A stretch of DNA of 64,000 nucleotides from Dromiciops gliroides (GCF_019393635.1 NC_057861.1:661443724-661507723), one strand, 5' to 3'. Positions 11,535-22,450 are shown, numbered from the stretch's first letter. Program-made: numbers and translations. The notes: generated from the sequence alone by a model not told the origin.

Positions 11535-12240
11535 ACTGGATAATTGTGAAAAGACTGGGTTGATTTTCTAACCAAAGACAGCTTGGAAGGTGAGAAAGAG
11601 GGAACTGTTGTGCTGAGACAGGAGTAGAACCCAACCCCACAGTCCCACTAACACAGATCCAGTCCCAGGAAGGCTTGGCCAGAGAAAGAGCCCCCCCCCC
11701 GCCCCCGCCTCTGAATAAGCTGTAGTGCCAATGTTGTCTGGAAGTAAGCTCACAATCTGATGAGAGGGCTGAGCCCTTGGCAGGGGAGAGATTACAAGGG
11801 TCTCTGGTGGTACTGAGGCTGAACTTGGGTTTTTTCACCCTTGCTAGGAACTAGGAGGTACGCTTGAGTAGCAGTGGCCCAGGTTGGGGAAGGGCACTGG
11901 CTCATTGAAGCTGACAAACACAGGACACAAATCTAGTTGATTAACAAGTTGGCCTGGGGTTGTCTATGAACCAGGGAACAGGCCAGGCAAGTGAAGAACT
12001 TGCCCCTCCTTAAATTATACCACCTGGGACTCCCTAAAGCTTGGAACATGCAGCCTGGAAATGGTACCCCATTTTAAGGAGCTAAAAGTCAAGTAAAAGA
12101 AAGGCAAGATAAGCAGACAGAGAAAGGGGAGGACCATAGACAGTTTCTTTAGTGACAAGGAAGATTGAGGTGCACCCTCAGAGAAGGATGCCAATGTGGT
12201 GGTCCCTTTATCTTAAGATTCCAAGAAGAAAAGATTGGGT
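11535..12240 (+). mobile_element. L1 5'UTR and start of ORF1
   Basis: TTTTCTAACCAAAGACAGCT (11561-11580) matches the L1 5'UTR at 58997-59020, and similarity continues through the CCCAGGAAGGCTTGGCC region to the ORF1-proximal 'cagtttctttagtgacaagga' at about 12140. A C-run lies at 11690-11705. It has no 3' continuation; the sequence leaves L1 near 12240. Confidence 0.75.
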
Positions 12241-13005
12241 GAGCACTTGCTGCTTATGATGCAGAGCAGATTCTTGTTCCTGTGTAGGCTCGATTAAATA
12301 AACTATAAGGTTCCTTCCAACTCACATTTTGTGGCCTCAATTTTCCTCCAGTATCTAGAGTAGTACTCTTCTTTAAAGAAATATTTGTTGAGAAGAATTG
12401 TAAATGGATTATCAAAAAAACCCCTTATCTTCCTTTTTTTTTTTTTCACAGAAGAGAGTTTCCAGAATAAAAGATTGACCAATACTTGGGACAAAAAACT
12501 AGAAAATTCAACACTAATCTATCTAGACTAATCTAAGTAAAATTTTCAAATAAAGATAGATATTGAAAGTGTCCCTTATGTTGGAACATACTTCTCTTTT
12601 ATTATTTAATAATAATAATAGTAATAATAATAATAAAAGTGGTTTATAAATTATTTATATTTATCATCTATTTGATTTCTTTAGCTAACAGAGAACCTTC
12701 CTTATGAACACATAGGCTAAAAGAAAGATTTCTACAGGGAAAAGTAAGGGTCTAATGCCCCACGATAAATGGATTGGAAAATTGCTTAATTTCCCATGGA
12801 ACAGAGCTTAAGAATTCCCTGCTAAGTTTATAGCAGCTTATGGAAGAAGACTCCCACAATAGTGTCCCTTGGGAAGTCATTAAAGCTAGTGTCCTGCATC
12901 ATAATGACCAGCTCTAAGAAAGGGGGAAAAATAGTTTTTAACAAGTAGCAACAAAGTTAATAATAGTTTTCTAAGGTCTACAAAATAGGATGAAATGGAA
13001 TCATG
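12241..13005. other. Unassigned, with short (AAT)n
   Basis: There is an (AAT)n tract at about 12607-12637 and a poly-T at about 12434-12446. Nothing else is recognised. Confidence 0.5.
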
Positions 13006-13009
13006 TTTG

Positions 13010-13230
13010 AATTAGGAGTCTGGACACCTGGGTTCTAATTCACACTCTGATCTTGATTACTTATGTCATCTTGTGCAAATTATTCTATCCATTTAGTCCT
13101 TATTCTCCTTCTTTGTTGTTGTTGGTTTTTGTTTGTTTATTTTGTTTTGTTTTTGTAAAGTGAGAGGGCTGAACTGTTTGATCTCTGATGTCTCTTCCAA
13201 CTCTAACGTTCTTGTGATTCCATTAATTCT
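13010..13230 (+). repeat. MIR/CORE-SINE relic
   Basis: GACACCTGGGTTCTAATTCA followed by 'tgtcatcttgtgcaaatta' and the terminal 'gatctctgatgtctcttcc' match MIR-type sequence. It is interrupted by a T/G-rich run at about 13113-13155. Confidence 0.6.
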
Positions 13231-13795
13231 ATGTCCTGGTTTTCTCAGAGGTCATTTTCCTAGAATACATCATCATATAAAAATTCTTTTGTCTAATATA
13301 ACAAGTATTTGAGAATAATACTGAAGTCTGCACCACAGGGGAGAGCTAACATATCCATTGTGATAGGAAAACTCAAATTTTAGTCATTGTTTTTCCCTGA
13401 AATTTTATTACTAGTTGAGGGATATGACAAAATCTTTGTCTCAAAAAAAATACTGAAATGAGTTTCTGATAGAATAGTCTATCATTTCTAACTCTCTGGT
13501 ATGCATTTCAACTACACCCCTCTCATTCATGTGACAGTTTTGTTACCATGTGGATAAGGAATCCAAAATGAAAATTATGGGAGACCAATGAACCCAAGAT
13601 GCAGGCTTCTTAGTCACTGGAGTGTCCTAAAGCTGAGATAATTGAACAGATCTTTTCAAAAGAAGACTGTATTGGTCTCCTTTGGACCACATATAAAGAA
13701 TACGAATTACCATTGTCATTTGAGCCATCTGAAGGAGGTAGACTGGATGTCTAGAAATCAAACTACACAGTGAAAGTAAATCAACAGAAACACAG
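13231..13795. other. No recognised feature
   Basis: No repeat or exon is seen. Confidence 0.4.
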
Positions 13796-13870
13796 ATTTA
13801 TAGAATCTTAGAGCTTGAGGGCCTACAGAGTTCATCTAGTTCAATTCATACCTTAACAGGGACATATTTG
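13796..13870 (+). repeat. Old repeat scrap ("ATTTAGAGCTGGAAGGGAC" type)
   Basis: 'atagaatcttagagcttgagggcctacagagttcatctagttcaa' is the same family as pieces at 43440-43570 and 53460-53680. The family name is uncertain. Confidence 0.45.
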
Positions 13871-14184
13871 ACCATATTCCTGGCAAGAAGTCATAGATTT
13901 TATACATAAACTATGTGCAGATTTAACAGCTATCTCTTTTCATTGAAATCAGATACAGACAGGTATTTCTCAGAACTCTCAAAATCAACCAAATAAAATA
14001 AAAGTAATTCCAAGTTCCAGGAGAGGTCCAAGTATATGGTTCACCAAAGTAGTGTGATTTATATAGAACTTTTAATTTTCTAAAGTACCTTATGTGATAC
14101 TGACGTGAAGTTTACTTTAAAGTTGGAAAAAATTTATTTATCTTTGCTTTTGAGTATCTTAAAAATTCTGTGAGTCAATAAGTA

Positions 14185-14290
14185 AAGGTATTATTATTTT
14201 CATTTTATCCACAAAGAGTCTGAGGTTTACAGGGGAGAAATAATTTGCCTATGGTCACCTAGCTAATATGAGAGGTGTGATCAGATAGAA
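14185..14290 (-). repeat. MIR relic
   Basis: TTATTTTCATTTTATCCACA, then 'tttgcctatggtcacctagctaata', is the reverse complement of the MIR core region. Confidence 0.6.
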
Positions 14291-14970
14291 ACAAGTGAAG
14301 TCTTCTGAGTCCAATGTCAATATGAGCATTATATGTGATATAGGACAATATAAAGGACCAAAGGAAGGAAGGGGAGAACATTCAGCTGCGAGACCAGTGG
14401 CAGTATTTGTAAAAGAGAGGGTAGTACCTCAGCTAAGCCTCGTGGTCAGAGGATTTCAGTATGTAGAGATGAGGAGGGAGCCCTTTTCAGATATAGAGAA
14501 TAGAAGCAGTAGAACAGGATGTCAAATCAGTGGACAATTAATGCTACATGATGTCATGAAGAGAGAATGCCTGAAAGGGAGTATGCCTGGAAGCTGAGCT
14601 GGAACCAGCGTGGAGGCTTTTGAATTTGTCTTTTACCAATGTGGAGGCTTTGAGTGCCAGGCTGAGGAATTTGTCTTTTATTCATGATTGTTTGGTCAGG
14701 AGAGTGATGTTGTCAGACAAATTTCTTAGTTAACACATAATGGTGGCTATGAGAGTGATAGAATGGGGAAGGGAGAGACCAACTAGGAAATTATTATTAA
14801 TAATCCAGGTAAGGGCTGGTGAGGCTCTGAATAAAGGTGGGTACAGAGTTGGTGGAAAGGAATTAGCAATTGTTAGAATATATGGTGAGTAGGGAAGAGG
14901 TAAAATATTGAAAATAATTTGGTAGAAAAAAGTGGAAATATTTCTAAGAAGGAATCTGAATAAAGTTCTG
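14291..14970 (+). repeat. Unnamed ancient interspersed repeat
   Basis: 'ggaggctttgagtgccaggctgagga...' and 'accaactaggaaattattattaataatccaggtaagggctggtgagg' follow a pattern common in mammalian genomes (compare 'gaccagttaggaggctattgcaatagtccaggcgagag'). I cannot name the family. An open frame at 14295-14597 crosses it but shows no protein signature. Confidence 0.4.
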
Positions 14971-15630
14971 TCCCTTAAACTTATGAACATATTATTATAA
15001 TATGATTTCTCATGAAATATCCTTATTTTAGTGAGATATGTCAGTGTTTTATAACAACCTACCTTACAAAGGTATCCACCTCAAATAATCTTTAACCTTA
15101 AAGTTGCTTCTATTTTCAGACAATCACAGACAATCAAAATGGAGTAGGATCCCAAGGGCCATGGTTTTAGCTTATACCCAAGCAACAATGTCATCCCCAA
15201 CAATCTTCTTCCCTTCAATAGTGTTTATCACATCTTGTATTCAATGTCTCAAGTAAAAGAGAACTAACTATATTCTAATGATACATTTTCCTTTTTCATG
15301 GAGGTGCTTAAAGCATGAATCAGGATAAGGCACAAGTGGATGAGAAAAGAACAATACTGAGATGTTTAGAGCAGCTCTAATTGTTTGGCTTTTTTATCCA
15401 TCAAGCCAAAATCTCCCTCTTTATAACCTGCACACAAATTTCCTATTTCTACACTTTAGGCCAACTAGAACAAGCTTAATGCATCCTCCATATTATAGCC
15501 TTTCACATAAATGAAGGCATCTTTATTTCCTTTAATTCTTTTCCACATTAGGCACACTCAGATCTACCTATGAATTTAAGATATTTATCTACACTTCTGG
15601 TTTTTGTCATTATGTTGCATGACTCTTGCT
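14971..15630. other. No recognised feature
   Basis: AT-rich, no recognisable element. Confidence 0.4.
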
Positions 15631-15646
15631 TTAAAAATGTATATTG

Positions 15647-15792
15647 CTGGGCAGCTAGGTGGCACAGTGGATAAAGCACCGGCCCTGGATTCAGGAGTTC
15701 CTGAGTTCAAATCTGGCCTCAGACACTTGACACTTACTAACTGTGTGATCCTGGGCAAGTCACTTAACCCCCATTGCCCTGAAAAAAAAATT
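15647..15792 (+). repeat. SINE with 16-bp target-site duplication
   Basis: Near-intact copy flanked by TTAAAAATGTATATTG (15631-15646) and TTAAAAATGTGTATTG (15793-15808), differing at one position. Internal A-box (TGGCACAGTGG) and B-box-like (GAGTTCAAATC) RNA polymerase III elements are visible. Short A tail. Confidence 0.95.
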
Positions 15793-15808
15793 TTAAAAAT
15801 GTGTATTG

Positions 15809-16309
15809 TTAAGTTGTTTAAACAAGTTTCTTGAATTCTGTGACAAATACAGCTCAAATTTTATTAGAGCTAACAATAGAAAGTGAAGAGCCTTTAATGA
15901 TTCTATAACATCCTTCTGTACCTCGCAGAGAGTGGCCCATGAATTACAGGTGTTTCAATAGAATTTTCCAGAGAGATACTTCAAATTATATGAATGCAAA
16001 AAATATGGTAATGTAAACCTTTTATTTTTTGGCCTGAATTTCACATGTAATTTGATGTGGAATTAAAAGAAGATATCTCACTATTATCTCCTCAAAAGTA
16101 AAATCATTTTCCACTTTCATTCTCATGAAGGTGTTGTTTTCGGGTTTTGTGGATTAAGAATGAAAATGAAGACAATTTTTCCCAAGGTGTCTTTCCCCAG
16201 AAATGGTATTCATGAGCTGAAAATCAAAGGGGCCTACTCAACTAAATTGGTGTCCTGTTAAAACAAACAAAAAATTCATCACTGCATTCAGTTGGAATAT
16301 TCTTTGGTT
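15809..16309. other. No recognised feature
   Basis: Nothing beyond AT-rich DNA. Confidence 0.4.
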
Positions 16310-16320
16310 GGAATACTCTT

Positions 16321-16464
16321 TTTTTTTTTTTTTTGGTGAGGCAATTGGGGTTAAGTGACTTTCCCAGAGTCACACAGCTAATAATTGTTAAGTGTCTGAG
16401 GCCAGATTTGAACTCAGGTCCTTCTGAATCCAGGGCTCTATCCACTGTGCCACCTAGCTGCCCC
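16321..16464 (-). repeat. SINE with target-site duplication
   Basis: The minus-strand copy starts (plus view) with the oligo-T tail and ends CCACCTAGCTGCCCC. It is flanked by GGAATACTCTT at 16310-16320 and at 16466-16476. Confidence 0.95.
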
Positions 16465-16476
16465 TGGAATACTCTT

Positions 16477-18121
16477 TATGGGCATAGATGCACAATATTC
16501 TATCTGTAAGGACTTATGATGTTGGGCTTTCTTCCTCTCCCTCCCCATGAAGAATTGAATTCTCCTTCATTTAGTCTTGTGAATTTTTATAAAATTTCAT
16601 TATACTTTTGAGTTTCTTGGTAAGTTACAAAACTACACAGAATACTAGTCTTCACCATTAATATATAGGTAGAGGCATGAAGATAGAGCAGAAGGCATAT
16701 TTAGAGTATTTTTAAGTGACACACATTATGAAAAATCTTCTGAGCTAAAAAATTCTCACCTCTGGTCCGAAATGGCCACTGTACTTTCTAAAGGTGGTCC
16801 AATTATTTTCTAATGCTCCCAAAGGAACTTCCTTTAATTAAAGAGTAGGTTCAGCTGCCATTGTAGGTCATGTTTGCTCATTGTTTTGTAATGTCATTTG
16901 GAAGGTTAGTACCAAATTGAGAACTTAATGTAATATACTTTAACTCTACATTTTCCTTTGATACTTATTCACAGTAGCCTTCCTCAAATTTTATTCATTT
17001 ATTCCTTCAGGATTTGTATAATGCCTACACGCAGAAGCAGCTATAGCTGCTTAAATAGTTGTATATTTATAACATTTGTTTTTCATTTGGGTCATAATTT
17101 CCTCAAAAGAAATCTTGAAAGTGCTTAGTACAAGTATAATTAGGCACTTTTTTAATAAATAAGAATAATGTGGTTCAGAGATATCTAATGTCTAATCTGG
17201 TCTGATTATTTATTACTTAGTAGCAAAAATTCAAACCCAGGTGAAACATTTCTTCTACCATGTCATACTACTATCTTTATTGCTTAAAATACGGTGCAAA
17301 AGAAAACATATCAGATGTGATTCTATGTTCTACCCAAGTTCTGGGCTCAGACAGTACCATTTTGGGGGCATTCTGAAAATATTCTGTTTTGGCTCATTAT
17401 TGAGTCTATAAAGAATTTACTCTGGGAAAACTAAGAATATAGTTCATTTTCTCATAGATGAGATTAACAGGGACCCCTGTTCTCAGATAGCACTAATCTT
17501 AATAAGCTAATTGAGGAGATCAATTTTACCCCAAAGAAAATTCAGTGGAAGAAAGGATTCAATGGAGGCCATAAACACTTCAGAAAAATATGTAAAAGGA
17601 TTTACAATAGGCCATGCATTCTCAAATAAGATCTCTTTCTTTTAGATTAGATGCCATTTTTCCATAGGGGTCCCTATTCCACAATAAATCTCATGCTCCC
17701 TTTGAAAATCAATTGAACTTTGGAGTGTCAGTAGGACTAACTCCTCACATCATGCTGATGAATCTCTCCCTCATACACAGTTTTATGCAACTACATTCCC
17801 TGACCAATGACTCGAACCTCTATTATGGAGTCCCCCATCCCTACCCAATGGAAATGAACTTTGGACGGGTTAAATTCACATTCCACTGAGTCCCCTTTAT
17901 AGTCATATATTCGGTTTTATAGGACTACTCTGAGGGACCAGGCTGCACTAAAGAAAAATACATTTGGAACTGACAAACTACCCCATTTCCCATTGGGTGC
18001 ACAGTGTCTGAACAATTTAGTATAACGGTTGCTTATAAAGTCTGATTCCTTTGACTCTCCATGGCATCAGGACTGAAAGCTACATATATTTTGTCCTTCT
18101 CTCCCCATGAGCACGATGCTC
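16477..18121. other. Long stretch without assignable repeats
   Basis: About 1.6 kb with no SINE, L1 or LTR I recognise. 17640-18080 is slightly richer in GC. No sustained frame. A possible MIR scrap lies near 17220-17275. Confidence 0.4.
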
Positions 18122-18137
18122 AGAAAATTACCCTTCT

Positions 18138-18265
18138 TGGGGCAGCTAGGCGGTGCAGTGGATAAGGAATACCTGAGTTCAAATCCATCCTCAGACACTT
18201 GACACTTACTAGCTGTGTGACCCTGGGCAAGTCACTTTAACCCCCCAAAAGAAAAAAAAAGAAAA
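18138..18265 (+). repeat. SINE with 16-bp target-site duplication, internally shortened
   Basis: GGGGCAGCTAGGCGGTGCAG head, A-rich tail with GAAAAA units. It is flanked by exact AGAAAATTACCCTTCT at 18122-18137 and 18266-18281. A piece between A and B boxes present in other copies is missing. Confidence 0.95.
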
Positions 18266-18329
18266 AGAAAATTACCCTTCTCTTAATAGAAAAAGAGATC
18301 ATTGAAATCTCAATTCCAGGATTATTCTT

Positions 18330-18479
18330 TTTTTTTTTTTTTTTTTGGCAGGGCAATGAGGGTTGTGACTTTCCCAGGGTCACACAGCTAGTAAGTATCA
18401 ACTGTCTGAGGCTGGATTTGAACTCAGGTGTTCCTGAATCCAGGGCTGGTGCTTTATCCACTGAACCACCTAACTGCAC
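18330..18479 (-). repeat. SINE with 19-bp target-site duplication
   Basis: Minus-strand copy, T-run at its plus-strand left edge. Flanks CAATTCCAGGATTATTCTT (18311-18329) and CAATTCTAGGATTATTCTT (18480-18498) differ at one base. It sits only 48 bp from the previous SINE's right duplication, in opposite orientation. Confidence 0.95.
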
Positions 18480-18599
18480 CAATTCTAGGATTATTCTTAA
18501 AGTAATCCCAAAAATTGGAGCTGCCTTTAAATTTCTCCCTTTGTTTAAAAGATTAAATTCATCTACAACCAGTAGGTGTCACTATCTGGTAAGGTATAG

Positions 18600-18601
<2 letters not shown>

Positions 18602-18659
<58 letters not shown>
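18602..18659. repeat. (GT)n microsatellite
   Basis: About 29 uninterrupted GT dinucleotides, likely polymorphic. Alternating purine-pyrimidine tracts of this length can adopt Z-DNA in vitro; any role here is unknown. Confidence 0.98.
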
Positions 18660-18660
<1 letters not shown>

Positions 18661-19113
18661 TTTTGGCAGTCTGAGGAAGTTGGGTAGACCTGTTCTCAGG
18701 AAAAAAAAAATGTTTTTAAATGCATAAAATAAAACATGATTAGAAAGGAAACCAATTATACTGAAATATATTTAGCAACATGTTACGAAAATAAACAAAC
18801 AAACAACAACAGCAAAAAAAACCCCAAACATCTACCATTACAAAAATTTCATGGACTCCAAGTTAAGAACTCTTGGTTTAGTGGTTAAAAGTTTAGAAGT
18901 AATAAGTAAGGGATATTAACTCCTCTATATACTTTACTCATATAAAACATTTCTTTTCCCACTAGCCAGAGCTATTTCTCACTCACCACCCTATGTCTCT
19001 ATGGATTATGTTTGAGAAGAAATGAATGGGGGAAAGATAATGTGACTTTCCTATCAGATCCCTCTGACTAGCTAATTCAAAGTTTTTATTAATCTGAAGG
19101 ATAGAGGGAAAAG
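18660..19113. other. No recognised feature
   Basis: Contains A-rich runs (18700, 18800-18830) only. Confidence 0.4.
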
Positions 19114-19125
19114 CCTGGATCAAGT

Positions 19126-19298
19126 TGTTTTTTTTTCTTTTTTGTTTTTGTTTATTTGTTTTGGTGAGGCAATTGGGGTTAAGTGACTTGCCCAGGGTCA
19201 CACAGCTAGTTAAGTGTCAACTGCCTGAGGACGGATTTGAACTCAGGTCCTCCTGAATCCAGGACTGGTCCTTTATCCACTGCAACACCTAGCTGCCC
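19126..19298 (-). repeat. SINE with 12-bp target-site duplication
   Basis: Minus-strand copy with a long T/TTTG tail region. Flanks CCTGGATCAAGT (19114-19125) and CCTGGATCGAGT (19299-19310) differ at one base. Confidence 0.95.
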
Positions 19299-19310
19299 CC
19301 TGGATCGAGT

Positions 19311-19850
19311 CTTAATTCTGCCTATGGGCATTTTATCAAGAGTGACTATTAATACAATTTACACAATTCTCTTCTATGTTTTGGAGGGCCCTCCCACACT
19401 TCCAGAATAAAATCCTAGCATTTTAGATAGAGGTTTCTCCCTATATATCAATATCAACACTTTCTCTTTCTCTTGTCCCCTTCTCTGTTCACTATTAATC
19501 ACAGACACATATCACAAAGGCTTTAAGACTAGGCATAATTTTAAATAAAAATGTTAAATTACTAAAGGAAACAGTGCAGATATAAACTGTAAACACCACA
19601 AAACACAGGAGAAATGCTGGTCAAGTTCAGGAGGAAGAGCAGAGGGGAGGAGGAATGCAAGTTTTTACAGTATTCTTAGAATGACAGAAGTCAGAAGCTT
19701 CTCTCTCGGGCAAACATAAAACAGCAGGGGAAGAACCAAGCATTTAGTGTTAGCAGCTTCACTCATCTGAGTTCCAGGAGGAAAGCCATGGCCAGTGGCT
19801 ACATTACTTACAGTCAGTCCATTTCACCACTATCAATAGCAACCCAATCA
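19311..19850. other. No recognised feature
   Basis: No repeat hallmark or exon is seen. Confidence 0.4.
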
Positions 19851-19851
19851 T

Positions 19852-20036
19852 TTTTTTTTTTTTTGGCGGGGGTGGGGGTGGGGGGTGAGGAGGATGGCAA
19901 TGAGGGTCAAATGACTTGCCCAGAGTCACACAGCTAGAACATGTCAGGTGTCTGAGGCTGGATTTGAACTCAGGTCCTCCTAAATCCAGGGCTGGTTCTT
20001 TATCCACTGTACCACCTAGCTGCCGCTCCCCCCCCC
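19852..20036 (-). repeat. SINE with G-rich tail region
   Basis: Minus-strand copy. The tail contains a G-rich run (about 19865-19890) and the head side a C-run (20029-20038). CATCATT-type flanks suggest a short, blurred target-site duplication. Confidence 0.9.
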
Positions 20037-20044
20037 CCATCATT

Positions 20045-20900
20045 GTCTATCCCTGAAAACAGCAAATTTACTGAGAACTGACTGATTCCCCACCCAGTTC
20101 CCCTACCCAGGCAGGTGAATTGCCTGGGGCTGACTTGTTCTTTGTCAGTTCTAGACTTTTGATTCACTTATGGTCCTTCTCCCAAGCAAAATGATCCCCC
20201 ACCTTACTCTACTTTATTTAGAGTTGTAATGATTGGAATGATGCCCCTGCTGGAGACTTACTGTAGAAAAGTTCCGCCATGAAAGGAAGGTCTTTGAGGG
20301 CAAGAACACGCGTCTTTTCTTTGGCGTCAGGAAGTGACATTTGCTAGTGGGAGGAAGAAGGAAGAGCTGGGTGCTCTGACTGGAGCTCTTTTCCTGGGGA
20401 TGCTGGTGGAGAAGGCAGCTAGAAATGTGCTCTCCCTCTAATAGATAAGAATCTAGGCCTTTCTCTCTCTCTTTACCAAATTCTTATTCTCCTTAATAAA
20501 TGCATAAAAGTCTAACTCTTGCCAAAGCTTATAATTTATTGGTGACGACTCATTAGATATTTTAGACAGACTAGCTAGAATTTTAGCCTTAACAGAGTTA
20601 AGTAGCATTTATACTTAACCCAGGAGCAGTTCTATGGTTTCTTTGGTAAAGGTTCACTTACATTAAGTAGTTAGTAGTTTCTGTATGGTGACTCCCAGAA
20701 CATACTTTTGGTTCCCTCTGTTCTGTTGCCCCATAAAAACCCTGTCCTTGGTTCCCATCTTTGGTTATTCTTAGCTTCTTGCTTTGCGATACCATGAGTT
20801 GTAGTTCCTCTGCCCCAATTAAAGACCTTATTTCTCCTATATTGATTGTTTCCTTAATTTACAGGTTAGCATCCCCCATCATGCTGTCTTGAACTATAGC
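20045..20900 (+). other. Possible older LTR-like sequence hosting the 20.2-kb LTR
   Basis: Outside the solo LTR, the right part carries CCCCATAAAAACCCTGTCC (about 20730) and AATTAAAGACC (about 20817). These resemble the TATA and polyadenylation regions of retroviral LTRs. No matching TG...CA ends were found, so this is a weak suggestion only. Confidence 0.25.
20225..20594 (+). mobile_element. Solo LTR, family 1 (copy 1), endogenous retrovirus fossil
   Basis: A 370-bp unit running TGTAATGATTGG...GCCTTAACA, bounded by the exact 4-bp duplication GAGT (20221-20224 and 20595-20598). It carries a polyadenylation signal AATAAA at 20495-20500, with the T/C-rich and TAATTTATTGGTGACGA sequence typical of an R-U5 region after it. 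The 4-bp duplication and TG...CA ends suit a class I (gammaretrovirus-like) ERV; family assignment is inference. No internal viral region is attached, so it is a solo LTR left by recombination. Two related copies lie at 44113 and 52686. Confidence 0.88.
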
Positions 20901-21091
20901 TAGCTCCTCACCACACCCAACAAAAACTGCTTAGTGCAAGCACAGGTAATGCATCTGAAAACAAAGTCCTTGCCTCAAAGATCAGCATCTCTAGTTCTCA
21001 CCTGATTTTTTTTTTTTAATTTCTGGGTAGAGAAGCTATCTCTACCTTGAGTACAATTCCTAGGAATCCATGCAGCTGTTCTTCAATCACT
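20901..21091. other. No recognised feature
   Basis: Short unassigned stretch with a T-run at 21008-21018. Confidence 0.4.
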
Positions 21092-21103
21092 CCCTAATCA
21101 TTC

Positions 21104-22046
21104 CTGTTGTTGTTGTTTGTCCCTCATTCCCAAAGAGGACCATGACATTGGGGTGATGTCATGGCTTGCCCTGAATTGGATTTTAAGTGAGGCAAGGCTG
21201 TGCAAGGTCACTAACCTCACTCTCTCCTTCAGAGCCATCTGGGTTGTGTCTTTTGAATATTGGGGGAAAGCCTGTCTCTGCTCTGAATAATTGGGAAACC
21301 TTGGGGTTTCTAATATATTGCTACTTATAAATTAGAGGCACCAGTTTTGGTAGAAAGCATTTATTAAATCATATTAAATGTTAGTAAAGAGTTGACTACA
21401 TTTAATGCAAGCCGAAAACCCCCATCATCAAAGAGATAGAGTGAGGTCATGGCTCCAAATTTCAGAGGTCCTACATTACCTAGAGCTAGAGAGCGAAGAG
21501 AGTAGGAGGACTTGTGGCTGCCTCCTTCAGCATCCCAGGCCAAGAGAGCAGAAGCCTCTTGTGGACCAGATGAGAGGCAGCTCTTACACACTGTTCAAAG
21601 CTAATTGGCTAGCATCATTCAATTCCATTGGTTGACAAGACCTGAGGGTCACCCATACCAAAATGAGCAGTACTGGGCTGAGCTCAAGATCTGAGTTTTG
21701 CTGTTAGGGCAAAGGTTGTTGGGTAGGTGTGGTTTCTATTGTCTACTGAGTTAATCTGATCTCTAATGTACTTTTGGGGCTGGCTCTGAGAAACAAGCCA
21801 AGTTCCCATGTGGGTATAGGGTCACTGAGTCTCCTTAAAACCCCATTATTAATAATTATTTTCCCACAGGTCCAATGGCAAGATACATATCAGGACAACT
21901 GGAGAGGGCCCCATATGTTTAAAGCAATTGGGATTAAGTGACTTTCTCAAAGTCACACAGCTAATGTGTCAAATGTAGATTTTTGAACTCAGGTCCTTTT
22001 GACTCCAGGATCAGTATGCTATCCACTGCACCACCTAGCTGCCCCT
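21104..22046 (-). repeat. Composite SINE split by an LTR
   Basis: Two halves of one minus-strand SINE: head and CORE part at 21869-22046 (ends CCACCTAGCTGCCCC on the plus strand) and distal part at 21104-21244. In minus orientation the distal part reads 'ccagatggctctgaaggag...catgacatcaccccaatgtcatggtcctctttggg' and ends with ACAACAACA repeats. I recognise this longer tail from marsupial SINE families but do not assert a name. The halves rejoin smoothly across the 624-bp LTR insertion. Confidence 0.85.
21245..21868 (-). mobile_element. Solo LTR, family 2, inserted in a SINE
   Basis: A 624-bp unit on the minus strand running TGTGGGAAAATAATTA...AAAAGACACA (TG...CA ends). It carries a minus-strand AATAAA (plus-strand 21360-21365) about 115 bp before its 3' end, where an LTR poly(A) signal is expected. 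It cuts a SINE at ..ATCTGGGT / GGTCCAATGG, with at least GGT repeated at both edges. No viral interior is present. The family is unrelated by eye to the 20.2-kb LTR. It is younger than the SINE it splits. Confidence 0.75.
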
Positions 22047-22230
22047 TTCTGATCATTAGGGGAATTTGGTCCAATATTGGGTTACACTGGCATCATACTA
22101 CTTAGGAAAACCTTTCTCCTTTAATAAGGAGGGTAGGGTTCAAGACCTGCATTGTTCAGGAGTTTACTTAGCAGGTCACATGAGTGAGTAAGCTTGTCTC
22201 TCCTCACAAAGATTCCTTTACCATGTCTTA
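22047..22230. other. No recognised feature
   Basis: No element is seen. Confidence 0.4.
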
Positions 22231-22232
22231 AA

Positions 22233-22450
22233 GCAGAGGTGTCAAATAGACTAGCTATAGGTAAATGCCAGCAACACTGATCTATAACCAGAAACAGATG
22301 AAAATATAATTGGGAAGTATTTATCTATGTCACTTAAAATACAATAGAAAATAGATAATACCAATATATATAGTTTTCTAAGTAAATATGTATCAGGTAT
22401 GGACCCTTATGTACAATGACTGACCACATTTCTATATACATTTGGCTCCA
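22233..22450 (+). mobile_element. Probable non-autonomous DNA transposon relic
   Basis: Starts CAGAGGTGTCAAA, the terminal inverted repeat of a small element whose other end normally reads TTTGACACCTCTG. The middle (AATATAATTGGGAAGTATTT, then 'atacaatagaaaatagataat...gttttctaagtaaatatg') follows the pattern I know for this family. The right terminus is eroded (near 22448). The class (hAT-like) is from memory and unconfirmed. Confidence 0.45.

Noticed and set aside
11533-11838. Minus-strand 101-codon frame with a Gly run
   Set aside because: It is antisense to an L1 5'UTR; the Gly run is the C-tract at 11690-11705.
14295-14597. 100-codon plus-strand frame as a gene
   Set aside because: It overlaps an ancient interspersed repeat and shows no domain or codon signal.
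18602-18659. (GT)n tract as a functional Z-DNA switch
   Set aside because: Such tracts are common in vertebrate genomes and nothing nearby suggests a promoter.
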